A stretch of DNA of 16,072 nt from Actinomycetales bacterium (GCA_015655615.1 JAATES010000044.1:1-16072); one strand, 5' to 3'. Positions 8,321 to 13,465 are shown, counted from the first letter of the stretch. Translations and numbers: made by a program. Notes: a model not told the origin generated them from the letters alone.

Positions 8321-8373
8321 GCCCGCTCACGACTCCAGTGTCCCCCGCTCTGCTCTTCAACCAAGGATTCTCC

Positions 8374-8943
8374 ATGACCAGCCCGCTTCGCATCGTCACC
8401 GTCAACGGCAGTCCCGAGCTGCCATCTCGCACCAGCGTGGTCCTCGAGGCGCTCGCGAACGCGGTGGCAGCGCGCGTCCCGGCTTCCATCCACCGGGTCG
8501 AGACCGCCGACCTCGTGGGCCAGCCCCTGGGCGTCCGGCGGGACCAGCTCTCCCGCCGGACCCAGGACGACCTGCAGAGCATCGAGACCGCCGACCTGAT
8601 CGTGGCGGGCACTCCCGTCTACAAGGGCTCGTACACGGGGCTGTTCAAGTACCTTTTCGACCTGGTGGACCAGTATGCACTTGTCGATGTTCCCGTGATC
8701 CTCGCTGCCACCGGTGGCAGCGAACGCCATACCCTCGTCATCGAGCATCAGCTGCGTCCCCTGTTCGGCTTCTTCCAGGCGGCGACCGCCCCGCTGGGCG
8801 TCTATGCGCACTCCAGCGAGTTCGACACGTTCGAGATCGTGAACACCACCTTGCGCGCTCGGATCGAGCGGGCGGCGGAGCGCGCGGTGGCGTCACTCGT
8901 ACCGAACTCGACGCTGCGCGAGCTCAACCCGGCGGCGTTGTGA
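8374..8943 (+). CDS. NAD(P)H-dependent FMN reductase, SsuE/MsuE (CE1759-like) family
   Basis: A 189-aa flavodoxin-fold reductase that would supply FMNH2 to a two-component monooxygenase. Visible motifs are VNGSPELPSRT (10-20, phosphate-binding loop), AGTPVYKGSYTGLFK (78-92) and ATGGSERH...EHQLRPLFGFF (112-134), the pattern of SsuE/MsuE reductases. It resembles the reductases paired with luciferase-like monooxygenases in actinobacteria (the CE1759-type family as I recall it). The frame is open from an ATG at 8317 overlapping the previous stop, but that adds 19 unconserved residues. The start at 8374 is preferred because AAGGA lies 6 bases upstream and the protein then begins directly with the first beta strand. 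It is the last gene of the operon. Its likely partner here is the DszC/SfnB-like protein, and possibly a further monooxygenase upstream of the window. Confidence 0.88.
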   Translation: MTSPLRIVTVNGSPELPSRTSVVLEALANAVAARVPASIHRVETADLVGQPLGVRRDQLSRRTQDDLQSIETADLIVAGTPVYKGSYTGLFKYLFDLVDQYALVDVPVILAATGGSERHTLVIEHQLRPLFGFFQAATAPLGVYAHSSEFDTFEIVNTTLRARIERAAERAVASLVPNSTLRELNPAAL

Positions 8944-8960
8944 GCCCGGCATGCGACCCC

Positions 8961-8980
8961 AGCGGCGCCCGGCCGCCGCT
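8961..8980. terminator. Hairpin between convergent genes
   Basis: Perfect 7-bp inverted repeat (AGCGGCG / CGCCGCT) with a 6-base loop, lying between the FMN reductase stop and the convergent membrane-protein gene and just overlapping the latter's stop codon. There is no T-run on either side. A bidirectional intrinsic terminator is plausible, since GC-rich actinobacterial terminators often lack the U-tract. Confidence 0.45.
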
Positions 8981-9278
8981 AACTACGACGATCCGCGCGG
9001 ACCGCCAGCACGGCACCGGCCAGCACGCCGACCGTCGCGAAGCCGAGCGCGGTGAAGAACGTCACGAATCCGAGGTTGGAGTGATGGTTCCAGGCGGCGC
9101 TCGCAAACAGTGAGGCCACGATGCCGACGATGGCTCCGATCACTACGCCGGCCATCACGAAGGCGGCGAACCGGGGAGCGCGGCGGACCCGGGCCTCGGC
9201 TGCGGTCGCCTCGATCTGCGCGACCTGCTCGGCCGTGAGGGAGGAGTCTGCTGCGGCCTGCGGTGTGCTGCTGTCCAT
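8979..9278 (-). CDS. Small membrane protein, two predicted helices, function unknown
   Basis: A 99-aa protein with a hydrophilic N-terminus (residues 1-35, rich in Ala, Glu and Ser) followed by two hydrophobic segments, about 38-60 (AFVMAGVVIGAIVGIVASLF) and 70-93 (GFVTFFTALGFATVGVLAG), and an Arg-rich end. The positive residues before helix 1 and after helix 2 suggest both termini are cytoplasmic. I do not recognise a function; similar small two-helix proteins are widespread in actinobacteria. There is no Shine-Dalgarno sequence before the ATG. Instead a TAGACT box ends 6 bases upstream, so the mRNA may be leaderless with its own promoter. The gene lies 38 bases downstream of the SCP2-like gene on the same strand. 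Confidence 0.78.
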   Translation of the reverse strand: MDSSTPQAAADSSLTAEQVAQIEATAAEARVRRAPRFAAFVMAGVVIGAIVGIVASLFASAAWNHHSNLGFVTFFTALGFATVGVLAGAVLAVRADRRS

Positions 9279-9284
9279 GACCGC

Positions 9285-9290
9285 AGTCTA
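9285..9290 (-). promoter_or_regulatory. Candidate -10 box of a leaderless promoter for the small membrane protein
   Basis: On the minus strand TAGACT is followed by the 6 bases GCGGTC and then directly by the ATG. This is the TANNNT spacing expected when transcription starts at the A of the start codon. No clear -35 box is seen and no ribosome binding site fits. Confidence 0.4.
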
Positions 9291-9316
9291 TGGTTCCCGG
9301 ATGGTGCGGGTCGTCG

Positions 9317-9685
9317 CTACTGGATCAGCGGCCTCGGAAGCGGCAGCAGTTCCGTCAGGTCGGCGCGCAGGCCTGATGCCCGGACCCGCCCGGCCGCAGT
9401 CGCGTCCTCCCAGCTCACCCTGCCCGTGGCCAGCTCCAGCCAAGTCTGGGGGTCGGTCTCCACGACGTTCGGCGGGGTACCCCGGGTGTGCCGGGGACCG
9501 GACACGCACTGCACCACCCCCGCCGGGGGCACCCGCACCTCCACCGAGTGCCCCGGGGCCAGTTCGGCGAGGGTCTCCAGGGTGTACCGCACCGCCGTGG
9601 TGACCTCGCGCGCCCTGGCGCGACCTTCGTTCCAGGCCCGCAGTGCTGCCGCACCGATGACCGGATCGGTCCTGCGTCGTGCCAT
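9317..9685 (-). CDS. SCP2-like (sterol carrier family) actinobacterial protein
   Basis: A 122-aa cytoplasmic protein matching the pattern of the small 'sterol carrier family' proteins that actinobacteria conserve. It has an N-terminal helix with [15 protein letters not shown] (31-45), a strand [10 protein letters not shown] (47-56), the characteristic [16 protein letters not shown] (63-78), then [12 protein letters not shown] (81-92) and [14 protein letters not shown] (103-116). The family shares the SCP2 fold, a hydrophobic pocket that in other members holds lipids; the bacterial ligand is unknown, and sterol binding should not be assumed. The start is well supported: GGAAGGAGG lies about 8 bases before the ATG. 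A TAGGGT box some 30 bases upstream could be a -10 element. The gene lies downstream of map on the same strand with an 88-base gap. Confidence 0.87.
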   Translation of the reverse strand: MARRRTDPVIGAAALRAWNEGRARAREVTTAVRYTLETLAELAPGHSVEVRVPPAGVVQCVSGPRHTRGTPPNVVETDPQTWLELATGRVSWEDATAAGRVRASGLRADLTELLPLPRPLIQ

Positions 9686-9773
9686 CTGGCTCGCCTCCTT
9701 CCGACGTCTCCCGGTACCCTAACCGCCCCTGGCCGGGGAGAGCTCGCACGGGTTCAGCCGGACGCCCGCACGG

Positions 9774-10550
9774 TCAGGCCGGCGTCGGCACGGTGAGGAT
9801 GTCGGCGCCGTGATCGGTGATCGCGATGGTGTGCTCGCTGTGGGCCGCCCGGCTGCCCGTGGCGCTGCGCAGCGTCCACCCGTCGGCGTCGGTCACGAGG
9901 TGGGCGGTGTCCGCCATGATCCACGGTTCCAGCGCCAGCAGCAGTCCCGGCCGCAGGACGTATCCGCGCCCGGGTCGACCCGTGTTCGACACGTGCGGGT
10001 CCTGGTGCATCGTCGATCCGATGCCGTGGCCGCCGAACTCGGTGTTGATCGGGTAGCCCGCCTCACTGAGCACGGAACCGATGGCATGGGAGATATCGCC
10101 GATACGGGCGCCCGGCCCGGCAGCGGCTATCCCTGCGGCCAATGCCCGCTCGGTCGCACTGATCATCGCGACGCTCTCCGGGGGCTTGTGGTCGCCCACG
10201 ATGAAGCTGATGGCAGCGTCGGCGGCGATCCCGTCCTTGACCACGGCGAGGTCCAGGGTCAGCAGGTCACCGTCGGCCAGCCGGTAGTCATGCGGTAGCC
10301 CGTGCAGCACGGCGTCGTTGACCGCGGTGCAGATGTAGTGGCCGAACGGCCCGCGCCCGAAGGAGGGCGCATAGTCCACATAGCAGGACACCGCCCCCTC
10401 CTGGACGATCATGGCCTGAGCCCATCGATCGATGTCCAGGAGGTTGGTGCCCACCACGCTGCGCGTCTTCAGGGCCTGGAGGATGTCCGCCACCAAAGAT
10501 CCGGTGACGCGGGCTCGGCGCAACTCAGTGGAGCTGAGGATCTCAATCAT
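9774..10550 (-). CDS. map: Methionine aminopeptidase, type I
   Basis: A 258-aa metallopeptidase that removes the initiator Met from new proteins whose second residue is small. The pita-bread fold motifs and all five metal ligands are present: Asp100 in LTLDLAVVKDG, Asp111, His175 in GGHGIGSTMHQDPH (173-186), Glu208 in LALEPW and Glu239 in SEHT. His83 in VLHGLPHDY fits the substrate-side histidine. There is no N-terminal zinc finger or SH3-binding extension, as in E. coli-type MAP1. GAGAGG 5 bases before the ATG is a usable ribosome binding site. It is transcribed divergently from an XRE regulator gene, and the shared 64-bp region holds direct repeats overlapping its likely -10 boxes. This is probably a second, regulated Map copy, since the main copy often sits in the ribosomal-protein cluster; that is inference. 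Confidence 0.93.
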   Translation of the reverse strand: MIEILSSTELRRARVTGSLVADILQALKTRSVVGTNLLDIDRWAQAMIVQEGAVSCYVDYAPSFGRGPFGHYICTAVNDAVLHGLPHDYRLADGDLLTLDLAVVKDGIAADAAISFIVGDHKPPESVAMISATERALAAGIAAAGPGARIGDISHAIGSVLSEAGYPINTEFGGHGIGSTMHQDPHVSNTGRPGRGYVLRPGLLLALEPWIMADTAHLVTDADGWTLRSATGSRAAHSEHTIAITDHGADILTVPTPA

Positions 10551-10574
10551 GTGGGCCTCTCGTGTGAACCAATA

Positions 10575-10598
10575 ACTATCCCGGCAATACTATCCCGG
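10575..10598. promoter_or_regulatory. Tandem direct repeat, candidate operator for map/XRE divergent promoters
   Basis: ACTATCCCGG occurs twice, at 10575-10584 and 10589-10598, a 14-bp period. It lies between the two divergent starts. Read on the minus strand each copy contains GATAGT, so the candidate map -10 boxes (TAGTAT and TAGTTA) sit on the repeats. The HTH protein encoded next door is the natural candidate binder. Operator function is inferred. Confidence 0.45.
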
Positions 10599-10601
10599 TA
10601 C

Positions 10602-10607
10602 TAGAAT
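10602..10607 (+). promoter_or_regulatory. -10 box of a leaderless promoter for the XRE gene
   Basis: TAGAAT (5 of 6 to TATAAT) is followed by 7 bases and then the ATG at 10615. No Shine-Dalgarno sequence precedes the ATG, so transcription probably starts at the A of the start codon. The -35 region falls in the direct repeats and is not consensus, which fits an autoregulated promoter. Confidence 0.5.
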
Positions 10608-10614
10608 TGGCGCC

Positions 10615-10923
10615 ATGGTCAGATTGCCCCTCACCCCTGCCGAGGTCGAACGCGGTCAACGTCTCGGGGCCCTGCTGCGCCGGTCCAGGGGGGAACGCTC
10701 CATGCTCGCCACCGCACTGGACGCAGGCCTCTCCCCGGAGACACTGCGCAAGATCGAGTCCGGCCGGGTGGCCACGCCTGCGTTCTCCACCATCGCGGCG
10801 ATCGCGGACGTCCTCGGGCTCTCTCTCGACGCCCTATGGCGGGAGGCCAGCCCAGCTGCCGACGTGGACGACGCGGCATCGGAGCTACCGGATCGCGACA
10901 CCTCCGGCCAACTGGCCTCCTAG
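10615..10923 (+). CDS. XRE-family helix-turn-helix transcriptional regulator
   Basis: A 102-aa DNA-binding protein. The HTH domain covers about residues 13-76: GQRLGALLRRSRG, then the recognition portion LSPETLRKIESGRVATPAFSTIAAIADVLGLSLDALW, which carries the R-K-I-E-x-G and A-D-V-L-G-L-S-L-D-x-L features typical of XRE/Cro-type repressors. The C-terminal 25 residues are acidic and likely disordered, with no effector domain. It is divergently oriented to map across 64 bp, and I recall this map/XRE pairing in other actinobacteria. The likely role is to control map and itself through the ACTATCCCGG repeats. Translation appears leaderless. The stop is followed by a small hairpin. Confidence 0.9.
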   Translation: MVRLPLTPAEVERGQRLGALLRRSRGERSMLATALDAGLSPETLRKIESGRVATPAFSTIAAIADVLGLSLDALWREASPAADVDDAASELPDRDTSGQLAS

Positions 10924-10942
10924 TCACCGGCACCTTCCCCAC

Positions 10943-10958
10943 TCGGCTCACCAGCCGA
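10943..10958 (+). terminator. Candidate terminator hairpin after the XRE gene
   Basis: Perfect 6-bp stem TCGGCT/AGCCGA with loop CACC, 20 bases after the XRE stop. No U-tract follows, so it is weak as an intrinsic terminator. Confidence 0.35.
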
Positions 10959-10999
10959 CCACGATTCGGAACGAGTCGTCTCGCATATCGGCACAGGGG

Positions 11000-11028
11000 T
11001 GGACAAGGTTTCCTGAGTGGAATAGTCT
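11000..11028 (+). promoter_or_regulatory. Promoter of the Cys-rich leader/sulfurtransferase transcript
   Basis: TGGACA (11000-11005, 5 of 6 to TTGACA), a 17-base spacer and TAGTCT (11023-11028, TANNNT) make a good housekeeping-sigma promoter. The leader ATG begins 7 bases after the -10 box, so the transcript most likely starts at the A of the ATG and is leaderless. This is the best-formed promoter in the window. Confidence 0.65.
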
Positions 11029-11035
11029 ACTTCGC

Positions 11036-11146
11036 ATGACGCGCGCACTGACCTCGAGCCCAGCCGTCCCGGCTGTCGACATGAGGCACGCCCGTTGCTG
11101 TCCGGTCCGAATGCCGGTCATGCGATGTCTGCCCATCGGGCACTGA
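11036..11146 (+). CDS. Cys-rich leader peptide (Ms5788A-like), attenuator of the downstream sulfurtransferase
   Basis: A 36-aa ORF ending ARCCPVRMPVMRCLPIGH, with Cys at 21, 22 and 31 (codons TGC, TGT, TGT). Short Cys-rich leader peptides upstream of sulfurtransferase (cysA2-type) genes are known in mycobacteria, where ribosome stalling at Cys codons under cysteine shortage switches on the downstream genes; the Ms5788A family is the matching type. Here the leader ATG sits 7 bases after a -10 box with no ribosome binding site, so it is probably leaderless, as those leaders often are. An internal ATG at 11081 in the same frame would give a 21-aa product. Overlapping hairpins lie near its end. 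The gap to the sulfurtransferase start is unusually long, 251 bases. Family assignment is by pattern recall. Confidence 0.72.
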   Translation: MTRALTSSPAVPAVDMRHARCCPVRMPVMRCLPIGH

Positions 11147-11159
11147 CCCGCATGCAGAC
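11119..11159 (+). promoter_or_regulatory. Alternative RNA hairpins overlapping the end of the leader peptide
   Basis: Two exclusive pairings are visible. Structure A nests TGCCC/GGGCA (11130-11134 with 11138-11142, loop ATC) inside CATGCG/CGCATG (11119-11124 with 11149-11154). Structure B pairs GTCTGC/GCAGAC (11127-11132 with 11154-11159) and uses bases of both A stems. A ribosome stalled on Cys21-22 or Cys31 (codon 11126-11128) would bias the choice, as in an attenuator. The stems are short and need folding calculations. Confidence 0.35.
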
Positions 11160-11185
11160 GACCGCGCCGCACACCGCGCACTGAA

Positions 11186-11202
11186 CGGCCCTACGGTGGC
11201 CG
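11186..11202 (+). terminator. Possible attenuation hairpin downstream of the leader
   Basis: CGGCC and GGCCG pair perfectly (5 bp, 7-base loop) 40 bases after the leader stop. There is no U-run. It could be an attenuator terminator or nothing; it also lies just past the end of the antisense small ORF. Confidence 0.25.
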
Positions 11203-11212
11203 CTGTCAAGCG

Positions 11213-11311
11213 CTAGTGCCCGCCTTCGCCCTTGTCGCCGCCGCGCTTCATGGCCGCGATCCAGAGCGCACAGGCGATCTTCCTGGTCCCGCTCGGCGGG
11301 ACGCCACTCAT
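11213..11311 (-). CDS. Candidate 32-aa small protein antisense to the leader region
   Basis: A short minus-strand ORF encoding MSGVPPSGTRKIACALWIAA then MKRGGDKGEGGH. In favour: AGAGGAG lies 5 bases before the ATG, one of the better ribosome binding sites in the window, and third codon positions are almost all G or C, as in the surrounding genes. The product would have a short amphipathic or hydrophobic centre (about 11-21) and a basic, Gly-rich tail. Against: it lies within the presumed transcript linking the leader to the sulfurtransferase, it is very short, and no promoter is evident. I do not recognise the family. Confidence 0.4.
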   Translation of the reverse strand: MSGVPPSGTRKIACALWIAAMKRGGDKGEGGH

Positions 11312-11397
11312 CGGCACTCCTCTGTCCTCCGTCACCACACCTCGCCCACCACGCCGGCGAGGCACCGTGCACGGACGAACCCTGACGAAAGATCCTC

Positions 11398-12282
11398 ATG
11401 AGCGTCCTCATCTCCCCCGCTGAACTCACCCGCCTCCTCGCCAAGGGAATCGCACCCAAGCTGCTCGACGTCCGCTGGAGTCCGATCGCACCCCATGGCC
11501 AGGCCGACTATGTGTCCGGCCACCTGCCCGGGGCCGCCTACGTCGACCTCGAGCACGAGCTTTCCCTGCGGGGCGCCCGCTCTGAGGGCCGACGCCCGCT
11601 CCCTCCCATCGAAGACCTGCAGAGTGCCGTGCGCCGGTGGGGGATCTCCGAGGGCGATACCGTGGTCGTCTACGACGACGCAGCAGGCCTGGCCGCTTCC
11701 CGCGCCTGGTGGCTGCTGCGTCATGCGGGCCTGACCGATGTGCGCATCCTCGATGGCGCACTATCCGGGTGGCGCAAGTCCGGCGGGCACCTTCAGGCAG
11801 GCACTCCGCTGATCGAACGCGGCAACGCAGTTCTGAGTTATGGGCATCTGCCGACCGTGACCATCGACCAGGCTGCGGAGCTGCCCACCTACGGCGTCCT
11901 GCTGGATGCCCGGGCCCCGGAACGCTACCGTGGCGAGGCCGAACGGCTGGACCGGCTGGCCGGTCACATCCCGGGCGCGGTCAATGCCCCCGCCTCCGAG
12001 AACCTGACGCCGGAGGGCAACTTCCGCAGCGCCCACGCCCTGCGGGCCAGGTTCACTGAGCTGGGCCTGTCCGAGCACGACGTGATCGCCGTGTACGGCG
12101 GGTCGGGCATCACTGCCTCGCAGGACATCGCAGCCCTAGCCATCGCCGGGTTCAGCGCCGCGCTGTACCCGGGTTCGTGGTCACAGTGGGTCAACACTCC
12201 CGGACGACCCATCGAGACCGAGGAGAACTCCGTGGACACGGTGCGTTCCCGGCTCTGGGCGCAGACAGTGGGCGCTGCCTAG
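11398..12282 (+). CDS. Two-domain rhodanese-type sulfurtransferase (SseA/CysA2-like) lacking the catalytic cysteine
   Basis: A 294-aa protein with two rhodanese domains. The N-terminal, normally inactive domain (about 5-130) has KLLDVRW, GHLPGAAYVDLE and VVVYDDAAGLAASRAWWLLRHAG. The C-terminal domain (about 150-275) has LLDARAPERYRGE (168-180), AGHIPGAVNAPASENL (188-203) and the active-site loop. That loop should read C-G-S-G-V-T-A but here is YGGSGITAS, with Gly234 (codon GGC at 12097-12099) in place of the persulfide-forming Cys. The whole protein contains no cysteine, so thiosulfate or mercaptopyruvate sulfurtransferase chemistry through Cys is impossible. The rest of the fold is well preserved and the frame intact. 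It lies downstream of a Cys-rich leader peptide, which suggests cysteine-responsive control. The ribosome binding site is weak (GAAAGA). It may be a regulatory or binding pseudoenzyme. Confidence 0.9.
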   Translation: MSVLISPAELTRLLAKGIAPKLLDVRWSPIAPHGQADYVSGHLPGAAYVDLEHELSLRGARSEGRRPLPPIEDLQSAVRRWGISEGDTVVVYDDAAGLAASRAWWLLRHAGLTDVRILDGALSGWRKSGGHLQAGTPLIERGNAVLSYGHLPTVTIDQAAELPTYGVLLDARAPERYRGEAERLDRLAGHIPGAVNAPASENLTPEGNFRSAHALRARFTELGLSEHDVIAVYGGSGITASQDIAALAIAGFSAALYPGSWSQWVNTPGRPIETEENSVDTVRSRLWAQTVGAA

Positions 12283-12317
12283 CCTCTCCCGCTGCCACCT
12301 GTGAACGGGACCCGTAG

Positions 12318-12323
12318 TAGCAT
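12318..12323 (+). promoter_or_regulatory. Possible -10 box for the ABC exporter genes
   Basis: TAGCAT fits TANNNT and lies about 90 bases before the GTG start, just ahead of the inverted repeat. No convincing -35 box sits at the expected distance. Confidence 0.25.
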
Positions 12324-12329
12324 AGGCGG

Positions 12330-12369
12330 CGCAGGCCGCGGACCCCGGGGCAGCTGAAGGCGGCCTGCG
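12330..12369 (+). promoter_or_regulatory. 10-bp inverted repeat in the leader of the ABC exporter genes
   Basis: CGCAGGCCGC (12330-12339) and GCGGCCTGCG (12360-12369) pair perfectly around a 20-base loop holding the palindrome CCCCGGGG (12343-12350). It lies between the sulfurtransferase stop and the ATPase start. It could terminate the upstream transcript, act as a leader structure for the transporter, or be a repressor site. No T-run follows. Confidence 0.45.
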
Positions 12370-12409
12370 GTCGTCATCTCGCCCCGACAGCCCTACCACG
12401 GGAGATAGT

Positions 12410-13465
12410 GTGCTCGCCGAGACCGGGACACCGCTGGCCATCGAGACCCATCAGCTCCGCAAGACCTATCGCAAGGTGCTGGGCAGGCGCACCGTCGCTG
12501 TGACAGGGTTGGACCTGCGGGTTCCGGCCGGAGGCGTCCACGGCTTCCTGGGACCCAACGGATCGGGCAAGACGACCACCATCCGCATGCTGCTCGGCCT
12601 GATCCGCGCGGACTCCGGGACGATGTCGGTCCTCGGGCAGCCGGTACCGCGTCGCCTCCCTGCCGTGGTCAACCGGGTGGGGGCTATCGTGGAGCAGCCC
12701 AAGTTCTACCCCCACTTCAGTGCCCGCGAGAACCTCATCCAGCTCGCCGGTGCCATCGGCGCGCCGCGCAGCAAGGTCGACGCGGTCCTCGAGGCCGTCC
12801 GGCTTCGTGAGCGGGCGGGCGACAAATACCGCACCTTCTCGCTGGGCATGAAACAGCGCCTGGCGATCGCCGCGACGCTCCTGAAGGACCCGGACCTGCT
12901 GATCTTCGACGAGCCGACCAACGGGCTCGACCCGGCCGGAATCCGGGAGATCCGCGAGACCATGCGCTCCCTGGCCACCCAGGGAAAGACGGTGCTGGTC
13001 TCGAGTCACATCCTCGCCGAGGTCGAGCACGTGGCAGACACGGTCTCGATCATCGGCCGGGGCACCTTGCTGGCCGAGGGGCGCGTGCGCGACCTCATTG
13101 CGAGCCGTGGCGTGGCCGAGGTCCGGGTCGGGCTGCCGGAGGCCGCACTGCCCCAGGGGCTGGCCGTACTGCAGTCCGCGGGGTTCGCGGTGCGCAGCCA
13201 GGAATCGCAATTGCGGGTGTCCGGGAGGGTGGATGCGGCAGCGGTGGATGCGGCAGCGGTCAACCGCGTCCTGGCGCAGGCCGGGTTGTACGCGCATCAC
13301 CTGGTCAGCGAACGGGCAGGCCTGGAACAGATCTTCCTGGAACTCACTGCGGGCGAGACTCCGGGAGGGCAAGCGGACCCGCCGTCCTCCTCGTCATCGT
13401 CCTCCTCGACGCCCATCTCGCCGACACCGTCGAGCGAGTCGCCCACCGAAGGGCAGGTGCGGTGA
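12410..13465 (+). CDS. ABC transporter ATP-binding protein, BcrA/CcmA-type exporter
   Basis: A 351-aa ATPase of the drug/bacitracin-export type. Walker A is GPNGSGKTT (48-56), the Q-loop IVEQPKF has Gln96, the signature is FSLGMKQRL (143-151, the LGMKQR variant typical of BcrA-like proteins), Walker B with D-loop is LLIFDEPTNGLD (163-174), and the switch His is H200. Residues 225-312 form the usual C-terminal accessory region, with a duplicated VDAAA made by a 15-bp tandem repeat. The last 30 residues are a Ser/Pro-rich low-complexity tail (eight Ser in a row at 326-333), unusual for the family. The start is a GTG with GGGAG 5 bases upstream. The stop overlaps the permease start. Together they form an export or membrane-stress ABC pair; the substrate is unknown. 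Confidence 0.93.
   Translation: MLAETGTPLAIETHQLRKTYRKVLGRRTVAVTGLDLRVPAGGVHGFLGPNGSGKTTTIRMLLGLIRADSGTMSVLGQPVPRRLPAVVNRVGAIVEQPKFYPHFSARENLIQLAGAIGAPRSKVDAVLEAVRLRERAGDKYRTFSLGMKQRLAIAATLLKDPDLLIFDEPTNGLDPAGIREIRETMRSLATQGKTVLVSSHILAEVEHVADTVSIIGRGTLLAEGRVRDLIASRGVAEVRVGLPEAALPQGLAVLQSAGFAVRSQESQLRVSGRVDAAAVDAAAVNRVLAQAGLYAHHLVSERAGLEQIFLELTAGETPGGQADPPSSSSSSSSTPISPTPSSESPTEGQVR
13229..13258 (+). repeat. 15-bp perfect tandem duplication within the ABC ATPase gene
   Basis: Two head-to-tail copies of GTGGATGCGGCAGCG, in frame, encoding VDAAA twice. The exact identity, including third positions, suggests a recent slippage duplication. Confidence 0.9.

Larger units (their letters stand above)
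10924..11397. other. 474-bp spacer between the XRE and sulfurtransferase genes
   Basis: This spacer contains no large gene. From left to right it holds the XRE terminator hairpin, a well-formed promoter, the 36-aa Cys-rich leader peptide with overlapping hairpins near its end, a 5-bp hairpin (11186-11202), a 32-aa antisense ORF containing a perfect 7-bp hairpin, and about 85 bases of untranslated sequence before the sulfurtransferase ATG. The rest shows no feature I can name. Confidence 0.7.

Noticed and set aside
8317-8373. Upstream ATG for the FMN reductase overlapping the GlcD-like stop
   Set aside because: It would add 19 residues not expected before the first flavodoxin-fold strand. ATG 8374 has AAGGA at good spacing. 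It is not fully excluded, since ATGA coupling is common in this operon.
8028-9113. 361-aa + strand open frame spanning the GlcD-like and FMN reductase genes
   Set aside because: It crosses two real genes in another frame and runs into the convergent membrane-protein gene, with a Arg/Pro-rich translation typical of a shadow frame.
10607-11035. Upstream extension of the leader-peptide frame through the XRE gene
   Set aside because: It overlaps the real XRE gene out of frame. The promoter at 11000-11028 shows translation can only begin at 11036 on that transcript.
11286-11302. Perfect 7-bp hairpin (GTCCCGC, TCG, GCGGGAC) considered as a terminator
   Set aside because: It has no U-tract and lies inside the candidate antisense ORF, where Pro and Gly codons alone can give such GC symmetry. 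Kept only as part of the attenuator region to be tested.
12374-13372. 332-aa open frame on the minus strand
   Set aside because: It lies antisense to the ABC ATPase, which has every expected motif; the minus-strand product shows none.
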